From Leucothrix mucor (lineage in GTDB: Bacteria; Pseudomonadota; Gammaproteobacteria; Thiotrichales; Thiotrichaceae), in assembly GCA_015662325.1 (NCBI GenBank), contig DQUJ01000026.1, positions 1 to 6,324 of the forward strand: DNA of 6,324 bases, read 5' to 3'. Numbering within the stretch: the first letter of the stretch is position 1; the number at the start of each line of letters is the position of its first letter. Shown here one piece after another: positions 1-6,180 of the stretch. Under the pieces are notes generated by a model. That model had not been told where the DNA came from, did not search any database, and was given only the letters and a program-made list of their open reading frames with translations. Made by a program: the position numbers and the translations under genes.

Positions 1-46
1 ATGATATTTCGGGCAAGCCGCCCGCAACAATAGAATGGGAATAACC

Positions 47-169
47 TTTCCTGCACAGCTTACCCCTATAGTCCGCCATTCCTGCGTTGAGAAAGTAGTT
101 ACTTACATTTGTAAGCGCCTACTTCCTCGCCTTGAACTGACGAACTCTAGGGGTAATCTGAGCAGGAAA
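47..169. repeat. 123-bp imperfect palindrome, MITE-like dispersed repeat
   Basis: The two arms match when one is reverse-complemented. TTTCCTGC (47-54) pairs with GCAGGAAA (162-169), TTACCCCTA (60-68) pairs with the TAGGGGTAA block (148-156), and GAAAGTAG..CTTAC (91-106) pairs with GTAAG..CTACTTCC (111-126) around a 4-base centre. Several mismatches and one offset are present, so it is an imperfect foldback. No clear target-site duplication is visible. It could be a small non-autonomous mobile element or a structured RNA; a dispersed repeat seems likelier because both tips are conserved. It ends 22 bases before the tadA start, so tadA may be transcribed through it or from it. Confidence 0.6.
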
Positions 170-191
170 AGAATCTTTTAAATTCCATAAG

Positions 192-656
192 GTGAATACT
201 ATAGAAACACATCTTCATTGGATGGCACATGCTTTAAAACTCGCTGAACGTTCTCGTTCTGAAGGCGAAGTGCCTGTTGGTGCGGTTATCGTTAAAGATA
301 ATCAATTAGTCGCAGAAGGCTGGAATCAACCGATTGAGAATCATGATGCAACGGCTCATGCTGAGATTATGGCGATTCGCTCGGCTGGAAAAGCATTGAA
401 TAATTATCGCCTGCCAGATACAACTTTATATGTAACATTAGAACCGTGCACAATGTGCGCGGGTGCAATTATTCATGCACGGATTGCTAACGTTATTTTT
501 GGTGCGCCAGACCCAAGAACCGGCACAGCGGGTAGCGCAATTGATTTGTTTTCTAAGGATTATCATAATCACAAAGTGCTAGTTGAAGGTGGCATTATGC
601 GGGAAGAATGCGGGCAAATACTAAAAGACTTTTTTAGAGAACGTCGTAACAATTAA
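192..656 (+). CDS. tadA: tRNA-specific adenosine deaminase TadA
   Basis: This enzyme deaminates adenosine 34 to inosine in the tRNA-Arg(ACG) anticodon, which lets that tRNA read several Arg codons; it acts in the cytoplasm as a homodimer. The zinc signature of the cytidine/deoxycytidylate deaminase fold is complete: H56-A-E58 (E58 being the proton shuttle) and P85-C86-T-M-C89. Other family blocks are seen, including EVPVGAVIV (26-34), a GWN..I..HDATAHAE stretch (43-58) and the C-terminal DFFRERR. The length of 154 residues is usual. The start is GTG at 192; the frame is closed by TGA at 159 and has no earlier ATG, GTG or TTG. No well-spaced Shine-Dalgarno precedes it, since AAGG abuts the GTG. 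ATG at 222 is the alternative, but it would trim conserved N-terminal helix residues. It heads a run of closely spaced plus-strand genes. Confidence 0.95.
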   Translation: MNTIETHLHWMAHALKLAERSRSEGEVPVGAVIVKDNQLVAEGWNQPIENHDATAHAEIMAIRSAGKALNNYRLPDTTLYVTLEPCTMCAGAIIHARIANVIFGAPDPRTGTAGSAIDLFSKDYHNHKVLVEGGIMREECGQILKDFFRERRNN

Positions 657-694
657 GGTCGTAACAAAAATAATGAAAAGCATTAAAGAACAGA

Positions 695-1159
695 GTGAAT
701 AATCCTTATAAACCACCTGATAGCATGGTTATTTCTAAAGAAGAAAGTAGCCGTTATCGTCCGTCCTTTGGTTGGAAGTTTTATTTTTGGTTTAGTGTTG
801 TAATGTTTACGCTGAATATTTTGTTGTTTGTTGTAGGCTCAATTTTTAGTATTGATTTAATCTCTTATAATCTAATGGATGTAGTCGATTTTATTGTCTG
901 GTCTATTGCTACCATTGCTATTTTTGGTCTAGCTTGGTCACGTAAACTCTTCAGTTTGAAGTTTTGGCGCGTCTATTTCCATATTTTTATTTTATGGTTT
1001 GTTATCTATAGCTTAGTTGCTCCTTTTGGTTTTAATATGCCTAAATATGGCACTTTGCCAACGTTTACAGATTTATTGTATGAAACACCCTTCTTCTTTT
1101 TAACACTCTTGGGGCTGTTTAGTTACACTAATCGCATGAATGAGCTTTGGCGAAACTAA
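695..1159 (+). CDS. Small four-helix integral membrane protein
   Basis: I do not recognise a characterised family. The cytoplasm-like N-terminus contains NPYKPP (3-8), a short motif seen at the start of many small uncharacterised bacterial membrane proteins. Four hydrophobic segments follow at about residues 28-50, 62-82, 91-112 and 127-147, rich in Phe and Trp, with Arg/Lys clusters between them (RKLFSLKFWR near 82-92). No catalytic or metal motif is visible. The chosen start is GTG at 695, with only a weak purine stretch (AAAGAA) upstream. A 9-codon ORF (ATG at 672, stop at 699-701) overlaps this start and might couple translation, but it may be chance. The gene begins 38 bases after tadA and ends 23 bases before the next ORF, so co-transcription is plausible. 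Confidence 0.75.
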   Translation: MNNPYKPPDSMVISKEESSRYRPSFGWKFYFWFSVVMFTLNILLFVVGSIFSIDLISYNLMDVVDFIVWSIATIAIFGLAWSRKLFSLKFWRVYFHIFILWFVIYSLVAPFGFNMPKYGTLPTFTDLLYETPFFFLTLLGLFSYTNRMNELWRN

Positions 1160-1182
1160 GGAAAAACTAAAAGGTAAATAAG

Positions 1183-1311
1183 ATGAAACTCTTTTTAAAA
1201 ATCATAATTGTGCTTGTTTCTGTTTTACTTTCTCTTTTTGGGGTTTCATTAGTCTTAATGATCATTGATGATAGCTTATCCGAGCTGATAAAATTCCTTT
1301 TACAGGATTAA
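1183..1311 (+). CDS. 42-residue single-pass membrane small protein
   Basis: ATG at 1183 opens a 42-codon frame ending at TAA 1309-1311. It is preceded by a good Shine-Dalgarno (AAAGG at 1170-1174, 8 bases before ATG). The product starts MKLFLKIIIVLVSVLLSLFG and is hydrophobic through about residue 28, followed by an acidic/amphipathic tail (IIDDSLSELIKFLLQD). It is either a single-pass inner-membrane peptide or an uncleaved signal-anchor; no signal-peptidase site is obvious. It sits between two genes with gaps of 23 and 11 bases (to ATG 1323), in the same direction, which supports a real translated ORF. The function is unknown. The short length is the main reason for doubt. Confidence 0.55.
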   Translation: MKLFLKIIIVLVSVLLSLFGVSLVLMIIDDSLSELIKFLLQD

Positions 1312-1322
1312 ATTTGGTAATT

Positions 1323-1703
1323 ATGATTAAACATACATTTATTTTCAGCTTATTGTTCTTACTGATAGTAAGCACACCCGCGAGCGCAACGAATGATAAA
1401 ACGTTACACTTTGTAGTTTCTACTGCAACAGGGTATCTAGCAGAAAGCATTATTCATAAACACACTAACTCTGATTTTAAACGCATCGCCTATGGCACTT
1501 TACTTGGCACAGTGCCTGGCTTAATTAAAGAAGTGGCGGACTCTAAAGAAATAAATAATACATTCAGTGGTGGTGATATGGCTGCAAATTTTGCAGGTGC
1601 GTTTGTCGGTTCATGGGTAGCGACTAAGGTTAATAGTCGCTTGATGGTGAGCCTTAAAAAAACGAATGATACCTATATGGTTGGTCTGATACTCTGGGAT
1701 TAA
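1323..1703 (+). CDS. YfiM-like (DUF2279-type) exported protein
   Basis: The N-terminus is a Sec signal peptide: MIKHTFIFSLLFLLIVSTPA then SA before Thr, giving an ASA cleavage site. The mature part begins DKTLHF and later shows GLIKEVADS and SGGDMAANFAGAFVGS. The same order of blocks (DKxxHF, KExxDS, DxxxNxxGAxxG) is found in E. coli YfiM, an outer-membrane lipoprotein of unknown role. Unlike YfiM, this protein has no lipobox cysteine, so it should be periplasmic or loosely membrane-held; the mid-region small-residue and hydrophobic stretches suggest membrane contact. I take ATG 1323. An in-frame TTG at 1314 has the better-placed AGGA (1304-1307) and would add MVI in front, leaving the signal peptide intact. 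It follows the 42-residue ORF almost without a gap. Confidence 0.7.
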   Translation: MIKHTFIFSLLFLLIVSTPASATNDKTLHFVVSTATGYLAESIIHKHTNSDFKRIAYGTLLGTVPGLIKEVADSKEINNTFSGGDMAANFAGAFVGSWVATKVNSRLMVSLKKTNDTYMVGLILWD

Positions 1704-1725
1704 TAACTGATCAATCCAGTCTAAG

Positions 1726-1753
1726 TCACTCTATATCAATTATTATAGAGTGA
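1726..1753. terminator. Perfect 10-bp hairpin between the yfiM-like gene and adk
   Basis: TCACTCTATA (1726-1735) pairs perfectly with TATAGAGTGA (1744-1753) around an 8-base loop. It lies 22 bases after the YfiM-like stop and about 40 bases before adk. No T-run follows on the plus strand, so it is not a classical intrinsic terminator. It could instead be an mRNA 3' end stabiliser or an operator for adk. Confidence 0.35.
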
Positions 1754-1794
1754 TGACTCAGTATAAGAACCCACAATTAAACAGGAGATTGTAA

Positions 1795-2469
1795 ATGAAT
1801 ATATTAGCATTTGGTCCAAATGGTAGCGGTAAAGGCACACAGGGTGCAATTGTTAAAGAAAAGCATGGTCTTGATCATATTGAATCGGGCGCTATCTTCC
1901 GCGAACATATCAAAGGCGGCACAGAGTTAGGAATGAAGGCAAAAGCATTTATTGATAGTGGCGATCTTGTGCCTGATGAAATTACGATTCCAATGGTGTT
2001 AGAAACCTTAGCAAAATCAAAAGAAAAAGGTTGGTTGCTAGATGGTTTCCCGCGTTCATTAGTGCAGGCAGAAGCCTTAGATAAAGCACTAGATGAATCA
2101 GGCATGGCATTAGATGCGATTCTTGAAATCGAACTTGATCGAAGTATTGCGAAAGATAGAATCATGGGTCGTCGTTTATGTGCGAATGATAATAACCATC
2201 CGAATCACATTGCGTTTGATGCGATCAAGCCTGTTGAGAAGGATGGTGAGTTAGTGTGTCGTGTATGTGGTGGTGAGCTTTCAGCACGTGCGGATGATCA
2301 AGATGAAGATGCGATCAGTAAACGTCATGATATTTACTATGATGATGTGACAGGTACAATGGCAGCGGTAAATTACTTTAAAAATAAAGGCACGGCTAAA
2401 ATCATCGCTGTTGATGGCACTAAAGGCATTAATGAGATTTCTGAAGAGATCATGAGCCAGATTGGCTAG
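1795..2469 (+). CDS. adk: Adenylate kinase with metal-binding LID
   Basis: The enzyme catalyses ATP + AMP = 2 ADP in the cytoplasm and keeps adenylate pools balanced. The P-loop is G7-PNGSGK-G-T (7-15). AMP-site residues include SGAIFR (31-36, in place of the usual SxGDxLR) and DGFPRS (83-88). The LID starts at GRRLC (125-129). Within it lie C129, H135, C155 and C158, spaced C-X5-H-X19-C-X2-C. This is not the Cys4 LID of Gram-positive enzymes nor the metal-free LID of E. coli Adk; it recalls Desulfovibrio gigas adenylate kinase (C129, H135, C151, C154, known to bind zinc, cobalt or iron), with a LID insert longer by four residues. ARADD (164-168) and KRH (176-178) complete the phosphate-binding part. 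The length of 224 residues is slightly above the usual 214-218. AGGAG at 1783-1787, 7 bases before the ATG, fixes the start. It is probably its own unit, ended by the palindrome at 2501-2538. Confidence 0.93.
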   Translation: MNILAFGPNGSGKGTQGAIVKEKHGLDHIESGAIFREHIKGGTELGMKAKAFIDSGDLVPDEITIPMVLETLAKSKEKGWLLDGFPRSLVQAEALDKALDESGMALDAILEIELDRSIAKDRIMGRRLCANDNNHPNHIAFDAIKPVEKDGELVCRVCGGELSARADDQDEDAISKRHDIYYDDVTGTMAAVNYFKNKGTAKIIAVDGTKGINEISEEIMSQIG

Positions 2470-2500
2470 CGGCTATGTAGATTCACGCTCTAACTGAATT

Positions 2501-2538
2501 AAAAAAGCCCGATTAAATTAATTTAATCGGGCTTTTTT
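2501..2538. terminator. Bidirectional intrinsic terminator
   Basis: This is a perfect 38-bp palindrome: AAAAAAGCCCGATTAAATT followed by its exact reverse complement. It gives a GC-rich lower stem (GCCCG/CGGGC) bordered by A6 and T6 runs, so it works in both directions. It serves adk from the left and the convergent lipoprotein gene from the right. Confidence 0.93.
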
Positions 2539-2571
2539 GTGTTTCTCAATCAATAAATAGTGGAAAAAGGT

Positions 2572-2862
2572 TTAATCTTCGGCTGTTTCAGTGTCTTGAT
2601 TATTGGTTGTTCCACGTCCGTTATCTATGATTAAGTCGCCTGTTGTTTCCTCATCAGTAGTAGGTGTAGAAGATGGGGGCTGTGTTTCATTCGGCGGAGT
2701 GGCTGTTGTGTTGTCTGTAGTATCAGCCTCGGGATTAGTTGTGTTGTCTGTAGTATCAGCCCCGGGATTAGTTGTGTTAGTACTCGTAGTTGTTCCACCG
2801 CCGCATGCAGTGAGTAATGCCGATAGAAAAATAACGGTACTGAATAATTTTAAATGTTTCAT
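2572..2862 (-). CDS. Small Thr/Asn/Pro-rich lipoprotein
   Basis: The product begins MKHLKLFSTVIFLSALLTAC: a type II signal peptide with lipobox L-T-A-C, lipidation at C20. The residues after C20 are GGG, with no Asp at +2, which favours outer-membrane sorting. The mature 77 residues are low-complexity and probably disordered: T/N-rich, with an 11-residue unit NP(G/E)ADTTDNTT present twice, then a Pro-rich linker, then a better-conserved tail EETTGDLIIDNGRGTTNNQD. No known domain is recognised. I start at ATG 2862 because GAGG lies correctly upstream; an in-frame TTG at 2874 would put Arg/Phe residues before the signal. The gene is downstream of, and in the same direction as, the large secreted-protein gene, with a hairpin between. 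A truncated relative lies at 6181-6261, so this belongs to a small local family. The role is unknown: perhaps a surface tether or spacer. Confidence 0.75.
   Translation of the reverse strand: MKHLKLFSTVIFLSALLTACGGGTTTSTNTTNPGADTTDNTTNPEADTTDNTTATPPNETQPPSSTPTTDEETTGDLIIDNGRGTTNNQDTETAED
2705..2770. repeat. 33-bp tandem repeat inside the lipoprotein gene
   Basis: Two consecutive 33-bp copies (2705-2737 and 2738-2770) differ at very few positions, and a third copy starts at 2771 but breaks off after about 9 bases. The unit encodes 11 residues (NPxADTTDNTT), so copy-number change would stay in frame. This points to slippage-type length variation of the disordered linker. Confidence 0.85.
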
Positions 2863-2924
2863 TTTGAACCTCAAATATTTTATGTTTACGTAAGTTTAGT
2901 AAAGTAATGTAAGTCGATTAATTA

Positions 2925-2956
2925 ATCAGGGTTCTCAATAGTTTAAGAACCCTGAT
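2925..2956 (-). terminator. Hairpin after the large secreted-protein gene
   Basis: TCAGGGTTCT (2926-2935) pairs perfectly with AGAACCCTGA (2946-2955), and one more A-T pair extends the base; the loop is 10 bases. On the minus strand it lies 14 bases past the large gene's stop and is followed by TTAATTAAT rather than a clean T-run. It probably terminates or attenuates transcription before the lipoprotein gene, with read-through possible. Confidence 0.6.
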
Positions 2957-2969
2957 GGTGTGATCTAGT

Positions 2970-5717
2970 CTAGTTAGTCACATTAATGGTTAGTTTTGCC
3001 CAAGATTCAGCGCCAGCAGAGTCTTTAATGCCATACCAAATCTCGGCACTATCGGTTGCAACACCAGAGGCAACATAAACAATCTTGTTGTTTACAACTG
3101 TAAATGATCCTGTCCAAACATCACTTGTATCAAACAGTGTAAGACTATTACCAGAATCATTGGCCAACACATCAATCGTTATAGTGTCGCCTCTTTTAAC
3201 TTGAGCCGCATCATCATTGGCTGTAGCCGTTACAGGACCGTCGACTATACTAATAGCCACTTTTGCCCAAGATTCATTTCCAGCGGGGTCTTTAATACCG
3301 TACCAAATCTCAACACTATCGGTGATCGTACTAGACGCTTGATAAACAATCTTATTATTACTTACAGTAAATGAGCCTGTCCAAACATCACTTGTATCAA
3401 AAAGTGTAAGATTGTTACCAGAATCATTGGCTAGTGCATCAATGGTAATTGTTTGTCCTTTCGTTACTTGAACAGCATCATTTTTGGCTAACACATTGGC
3501 CGAATTTTCCGTTACTGTTACCGTGACTTTAGCTACGCTTGATTCACCTGCTGCATTTAAAAGCTCGTACCAGAATTCATCTGTTCCTGTGAAGTTACTG
3601 TGTGGCGTATAGATTAACTTATTATTACTTTTGGTGATTGTGCCACTGTATGTTTCATCAACCCAGCCAAAGCTAAGCGCAGAACCTGTGTCATTCGCCA
3701 TGACATCAATGGTGGCGGCTATTCCACTGTGAGCGGCTGCCGTATCATCGTTAGCCTTAAGAGTCACAGGGGCTGTTGAGTTTACGGTAACGCTAACAAA
3801 TGCCCATTTCCACTGTAGACCAGGGGAACTTATACCGTACCAAAAACCATCTATACCCGTAAATCCTTGATTAGGCGTATAACGTGCTTTTCCATTGACG
3901 ATTGCCACTTGGCCGTTGTTTGCACCATCGGCGTGCTCTAATGCTAAACCTACACCCGTATCATTAGCCAAAACATCTATAATAACTGCACTACCAGTTG
4001 ATACAGCAATATCATTATTTGCTGCAAAACGTACGGTAGGTGTGTTGAGTTTGATGTTCTTTAACGCAATGTAAGAGCCTTGAATGGGGATGCCACCCGT
4101 TACTAACGATTGGGTCACCATACCTGGTTGACCATTTCGTGTATTAGCCGCAATAGCCGCTAAATCCATTTTGTAGAAAACACCACCATCTGTGTAGAAG
4201 TTGTAGTAAAACTCTTCTTTTTCATCAATATAACAGGTATGCGATTGCTTCGTACTTATCAGTCCTGCGGGCGTAAATCCTAATGGCAGATACTGTGAAA
4301 TAGTCGGTCTATTGCTGTTGATGTTACGGATGACGCGGGTATAACCTACGCCATGATTGGTCGTTAATGCTAAGTTATGCTTTGCAGAAAAACACGTATG
4401 ACCAGGACCTGATCGTATGCCTATATCTAGGTTGTTTACTATTTTCCAACGATTAACATCAACTATGCTAAGAGCACCACCTGCCATTCCTATATATAGA
4501 TGTCTATTATTAGGCGCAAAATCTGCATTATGTCCACCCGGAATACCGGGGTAAAAACATTCTGTAGGGAAGTCAGCACCAGGGTCTTGATCTGGGTTAC
4601 GTGCTAAACCTTCTGTAGTGAAAATCTGTTCATATCTTGCTGCTCTAGATAGACCTCCTCGGTTTTGCCCTCTATAGTTTGCTACACAAGCATCAATAAT
4701 GCGGTCTGATTTTACCTTACTAAGCGGTATTGTACGTTGTAAGTTAAGGCGTTTAACCAGCTCTAAGCCGTTTGTAGTTAGTTTCATATGAAGCAGAGCA
4801 TGAGGTTTACCCGTAAGATAATCAGCATCCGTAACACCTCTGCCCGTAGCAGGGTTCATATTACCTACATGCTCGCCTTCTTCTATGGCATAGAAATCTG
4901 ACTGTTGGCTGCCCGGTAATGCTGTTCTATCTCGAGGGACAATTTGGTGAATAGACGTATTTGTTTTTAGATGATTAACTAATCTACTTTTAAGTTGAGT
5001 GCCATCATGCCAAACATTATATACCGATATTTGATTATTAGTTCGATCGATAATGGCAGCATAATCGGTGGTTAACCAGTAAGGATGGCCACTAATTTGA
5101 TCTCCACCGTGTGATCCACTTGCTCTGGCACATTGGTACTTTGTTGCACCTGCAATGGTATTAGCATCGGCATGGCTGAGTAACTGTGTGCCATCAGTTA
5201 ACGTACAGTCTACGTTTTCACCAATGGTTCCCATTATCTCATCGGTATCAACATTAATGAATGTACCCATAGGACGGTTACGCGCGACCATCAAGATGAC
5301 ATTGAATTTTTTGTTATAAGCATCACCCGAACGCGGCATATGGGTCAAATCGATTTTTTTTGAATATTGCATTGAGGTCGTATCGTTTTGGTCTTTTCTC
5401 AATTCAATCACATTAACGAAGCCAGAACCTTTAGGCACACCATAGATTTTACTGTTAAAGCCATTATCCGCATGGTGGCCAAGTATTCCCGGAACATCCA
5501 GAGCGTTAACTAGGGTCATATTCTCAATATCAATTTCGAGTATTCTATTCCCTGTTGGGGTTGTTGGCGTTGTATTGTGTTCATCAGCAAAATAAGCGTG
5601 AACCACATCACCAGGTGCTGAAAGTGCAGATTGTGACATAAAAAGACTGGAGGCTAATGTCAGCAACCCTAGTGCATATTTGCCTTTTTGTATCGATTTT
5701 TTAGTTGGGTGTTTCAT
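2970..5717 (-). CDS. Secreted His-rich beta-propeller protein with four Ig-like repeats
   Basis: The 915-residue product has a Sec signal peptide (residues 1-34, basic start, hydrophobic 15-29, SALSA before P35). Residues 37-560 look like a beta-propeller: repeated modules of a His-containing start, a V/I/L-rich strand and a strand ending in D/N, for example GGHNADFAPNNRHLYIG (394-410) and SGPGHTCFSAKHNLALTTN (436-454). Apparent blade starts carry H81-H82, H126, H211, H257, H396, H440 and H493; C442 and C495 lie two residues after their His. Residues 565-914 are four tandem Ig/cadherin-like domains of 89-90 residues, each with a (V/A)(L/M)AND(T/S)G motif (near 581, 671, 760 and 849) and a (I/F)WYG/E motif. 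There is no C-terminal anchor, RTX or PEP-CTERM motif. AAGGAAG (5725-5731) 7 bases before ATG fixes the start. The product should be periplasmic or extracellular. Resemblance to NosZ-type copper propellers is my inference; a plain YVTN/YncE-type adhesion propeller is the alternative. Confidence 0.85.
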   Translation of the reverse strand: MKHPTKKSIQKGKYALGLLTLASSLFMSQSALSAPGDVVHAYFADEHNTTPTTPTGNRILEIDIENMTLVNALDVPGILGHHADNGFNSKIYGVPKGSGFVNVIELRKDQNDTTSMQYSKKIDLTHMPRSGDAYNKKFNVILMVARNRPMGTFINVDTDEIMGTIGENVDCTLTDGTQLLSHADANTIAGATKYQCARASGSHGGDQISGHPYWLTTDYAAIIDRTNNQISVYNVWHDGTQLKSRLVNHLKTNTSIHQIVPRDRTALPGSQQSDFYAIEEGEHVGNMNPATGRGVTDADYLTGKPHALLHMKLTTNGLELVKRLNLQRTIPLSKVKSDRIIDACVANYRGQNRGGLSRAARYEQIFTTEGLARNPDQDPGADFPTECFYPGIPGGHNADFAPNNRHLYIGMAGGALSIVDVNRWKIVNNLDIGIRSGPGHTCFSAKHNLALTTNHGVGYTRVIRNINSNRPTISQYLPLGFTPAGLISTKQSHTCYIDEKEEFYYNFYTDGGVFYKMDLAAIAANTRNGQPGMVTQSLVTGGIPIQGSYIALKNIKLNTPTVRFAANNDIAVSTGSAVIIDVLANDTGVGLALEHADGANNGQVAIVNGKARYTPNQGFTGIDGFWYGISSPGLQWKWAFVSVTVNSTAPVTLKANDDTAAAHSGIAATIDVMANDTGSALSFGWVDETYSGTITKSNNKLIYTPHSNFTGTDEFWYELLNAAGESSVAKVTVTVTENSANVLAKNDAVQVTKGQTITIDALANDSGNNLTLFDTSDVWTGSFTVSNNKIVYQASSTITDSVEIWYGIKDPAGNESWAKVAISIVDGPVTATANDDAAQVKRGDTITIDVLANDSGNSLTLFDTSDVWTGSFTVVNNKIVYVASGVATDSAEIWYGIKDSAGAESWAKLTINVTN
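2976..3485 (-). repeat. Near-identical tandem copies of the last two Ig-like domains
   Basis: Domains 3 (residues about 745-826, 3485-3240) and 4 (832-914, 3224-2976) repeat with a period of 267 bp (89 codons). Long identical tracts occur, for example the stretches beginning at 3109 and 3376, both encoding FDTSDVWTGSF. Domains 1 and 2 are much more diverged, so the last pair is a recent in-frame duplication or has been homogenised by recombination. Confidence 0.85.
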
Positions 5718-5758
5718 ATTTGAACTTCCTTAATTAGTAATTATTTGAATTATTAATA

Positions 5759-5921
5759 GAGACTTTTGCACGAGAGTATGGCGAGAGTAAAAATTTCGTA
5801 ATTTTTCCTGTTTTTCTTAAATTAAAAATGAGGGTAATAGCAGGGCTACTACCGAGTTATTATGGAAATCAGGGAGAATTTAAGTATTTTTAATCCGTCA
5901 TATCTCTCGTGCAAAGGTCTC
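5759..5921. mobile_element. MITE-like foldback element, 163 bp
   Basis: The ends are inverted repeats: GAGACTTTTGCACGAGAG at the left and GAGACCTTTGCACGAGAG as the complement of the right, one mismatch in 18, continuing with a gap into TATG(G/A)CG and TAAAAA. TA flanks both ends (5757-5758 and 5922-5923), fitting a 2-bp target duplication; shifting the boundary by one base gives AAT on both sides instead. The arms pair imperfectly along almost the whole length around GGTAATAG..GCTACTACC (5833-5853). There is no transposase ORF, so it must have been moved in trans. The terminal sequence recalls IS5- or IS630-type elements, but I cannot assign the family. It lies 41 bases upstream of the large gene's ATG, in its presumed 5' leader. 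Confidence 0.8.
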
Positions 5922-6180
5922 TAATGACTAAACTATTCAATAACTGGCTAATTAGATAGCTGGAAAAGGATGAAAGGAATAAAACATCTGATTTAGAGAT
6001 AGAGGGATATTTCTAGCAGATAAAAGAGAGCAACAAACAATATAATACATTGATCTATATCATGCATATTATTGGTGAGGGTTGAGTGTCGAGCTCTTTG
6101 TCTGAGAGATTTGAGATGCAACGAATGGCTATTAAATAGTAGCCGTTACCACCATGATCTAATCAAAGCGAGTTCAACGT
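5922..6180. other. Intergenic region with no gene
   Basis: No ORF of credible length is found on either strand; the longest ATG-started frames inspected are only about 7-11 codons. It is AT-rich and holds the FNR-like box at 6050-6063. It is the likely promoter region of the large minus-strand gene, unless the MITE itself supplies the promoter. Confidence 0.6.
6050..6063 (-). promoter_or_regulatory. FNR/ANR-like binding site with possible promoter
   Basis: TTGATCTATATCAT matches the FNR/CRP-FNR consensus TTGATnnnnATCAA at 9 of 10 fixed positions. On the minus strand a TTTTAT hexamer (6020-6025, 4 of 6 matches to TATAAT) lies about 34 bases downstream of the box centre, as expected for an activator centred near -41.5. 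That promoter would read through the foldback element into the large gene with a leader of about 300 bases. A single-site match in AT-rich DNA can arise by chance. Confidence 0.35.

Noticed and set aside
10..24. Short CGGGC/GCCCG hairpin
   Set aside because: The stem has only five pairs and no T-run follows on either strand, so it cannot be called a terminator.
35..181. 48-codon plus-strand ORF starting at ATG 35
   Set aside because: It runs through the palindromic repeat, has no Shine-Dalgarno and no recognisable domain; it is best explained as a by-product of the repeat.
672..701. Nine-codon ORF overlapping the start of the four-helix membrane gene
   Set aside because: It could be a coupling leader peptide, but with weak ribosome sites and such a short length chance is just as likely.
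1262..1450. Minus-strand 62-residue ORF
   Set aside because: It lies antisense across the small membrane ORF and the signal peptide region of the YfiM-like gene, with no domain and no ribosome site.
1875..2165. Minus-strand 96-residue ORF inside adk
   Set aside because: It is the shadow of the well-supported adk reading frame; Ser/Ile-rich composition is typical of antisense frames.
2603..2893. Plus-strand 96-residue Val/Ser-rich ORF
   Set aside because: It is antisense to the lipoprotein gene; its repeats only mirror the 33-bp tandem repeat.
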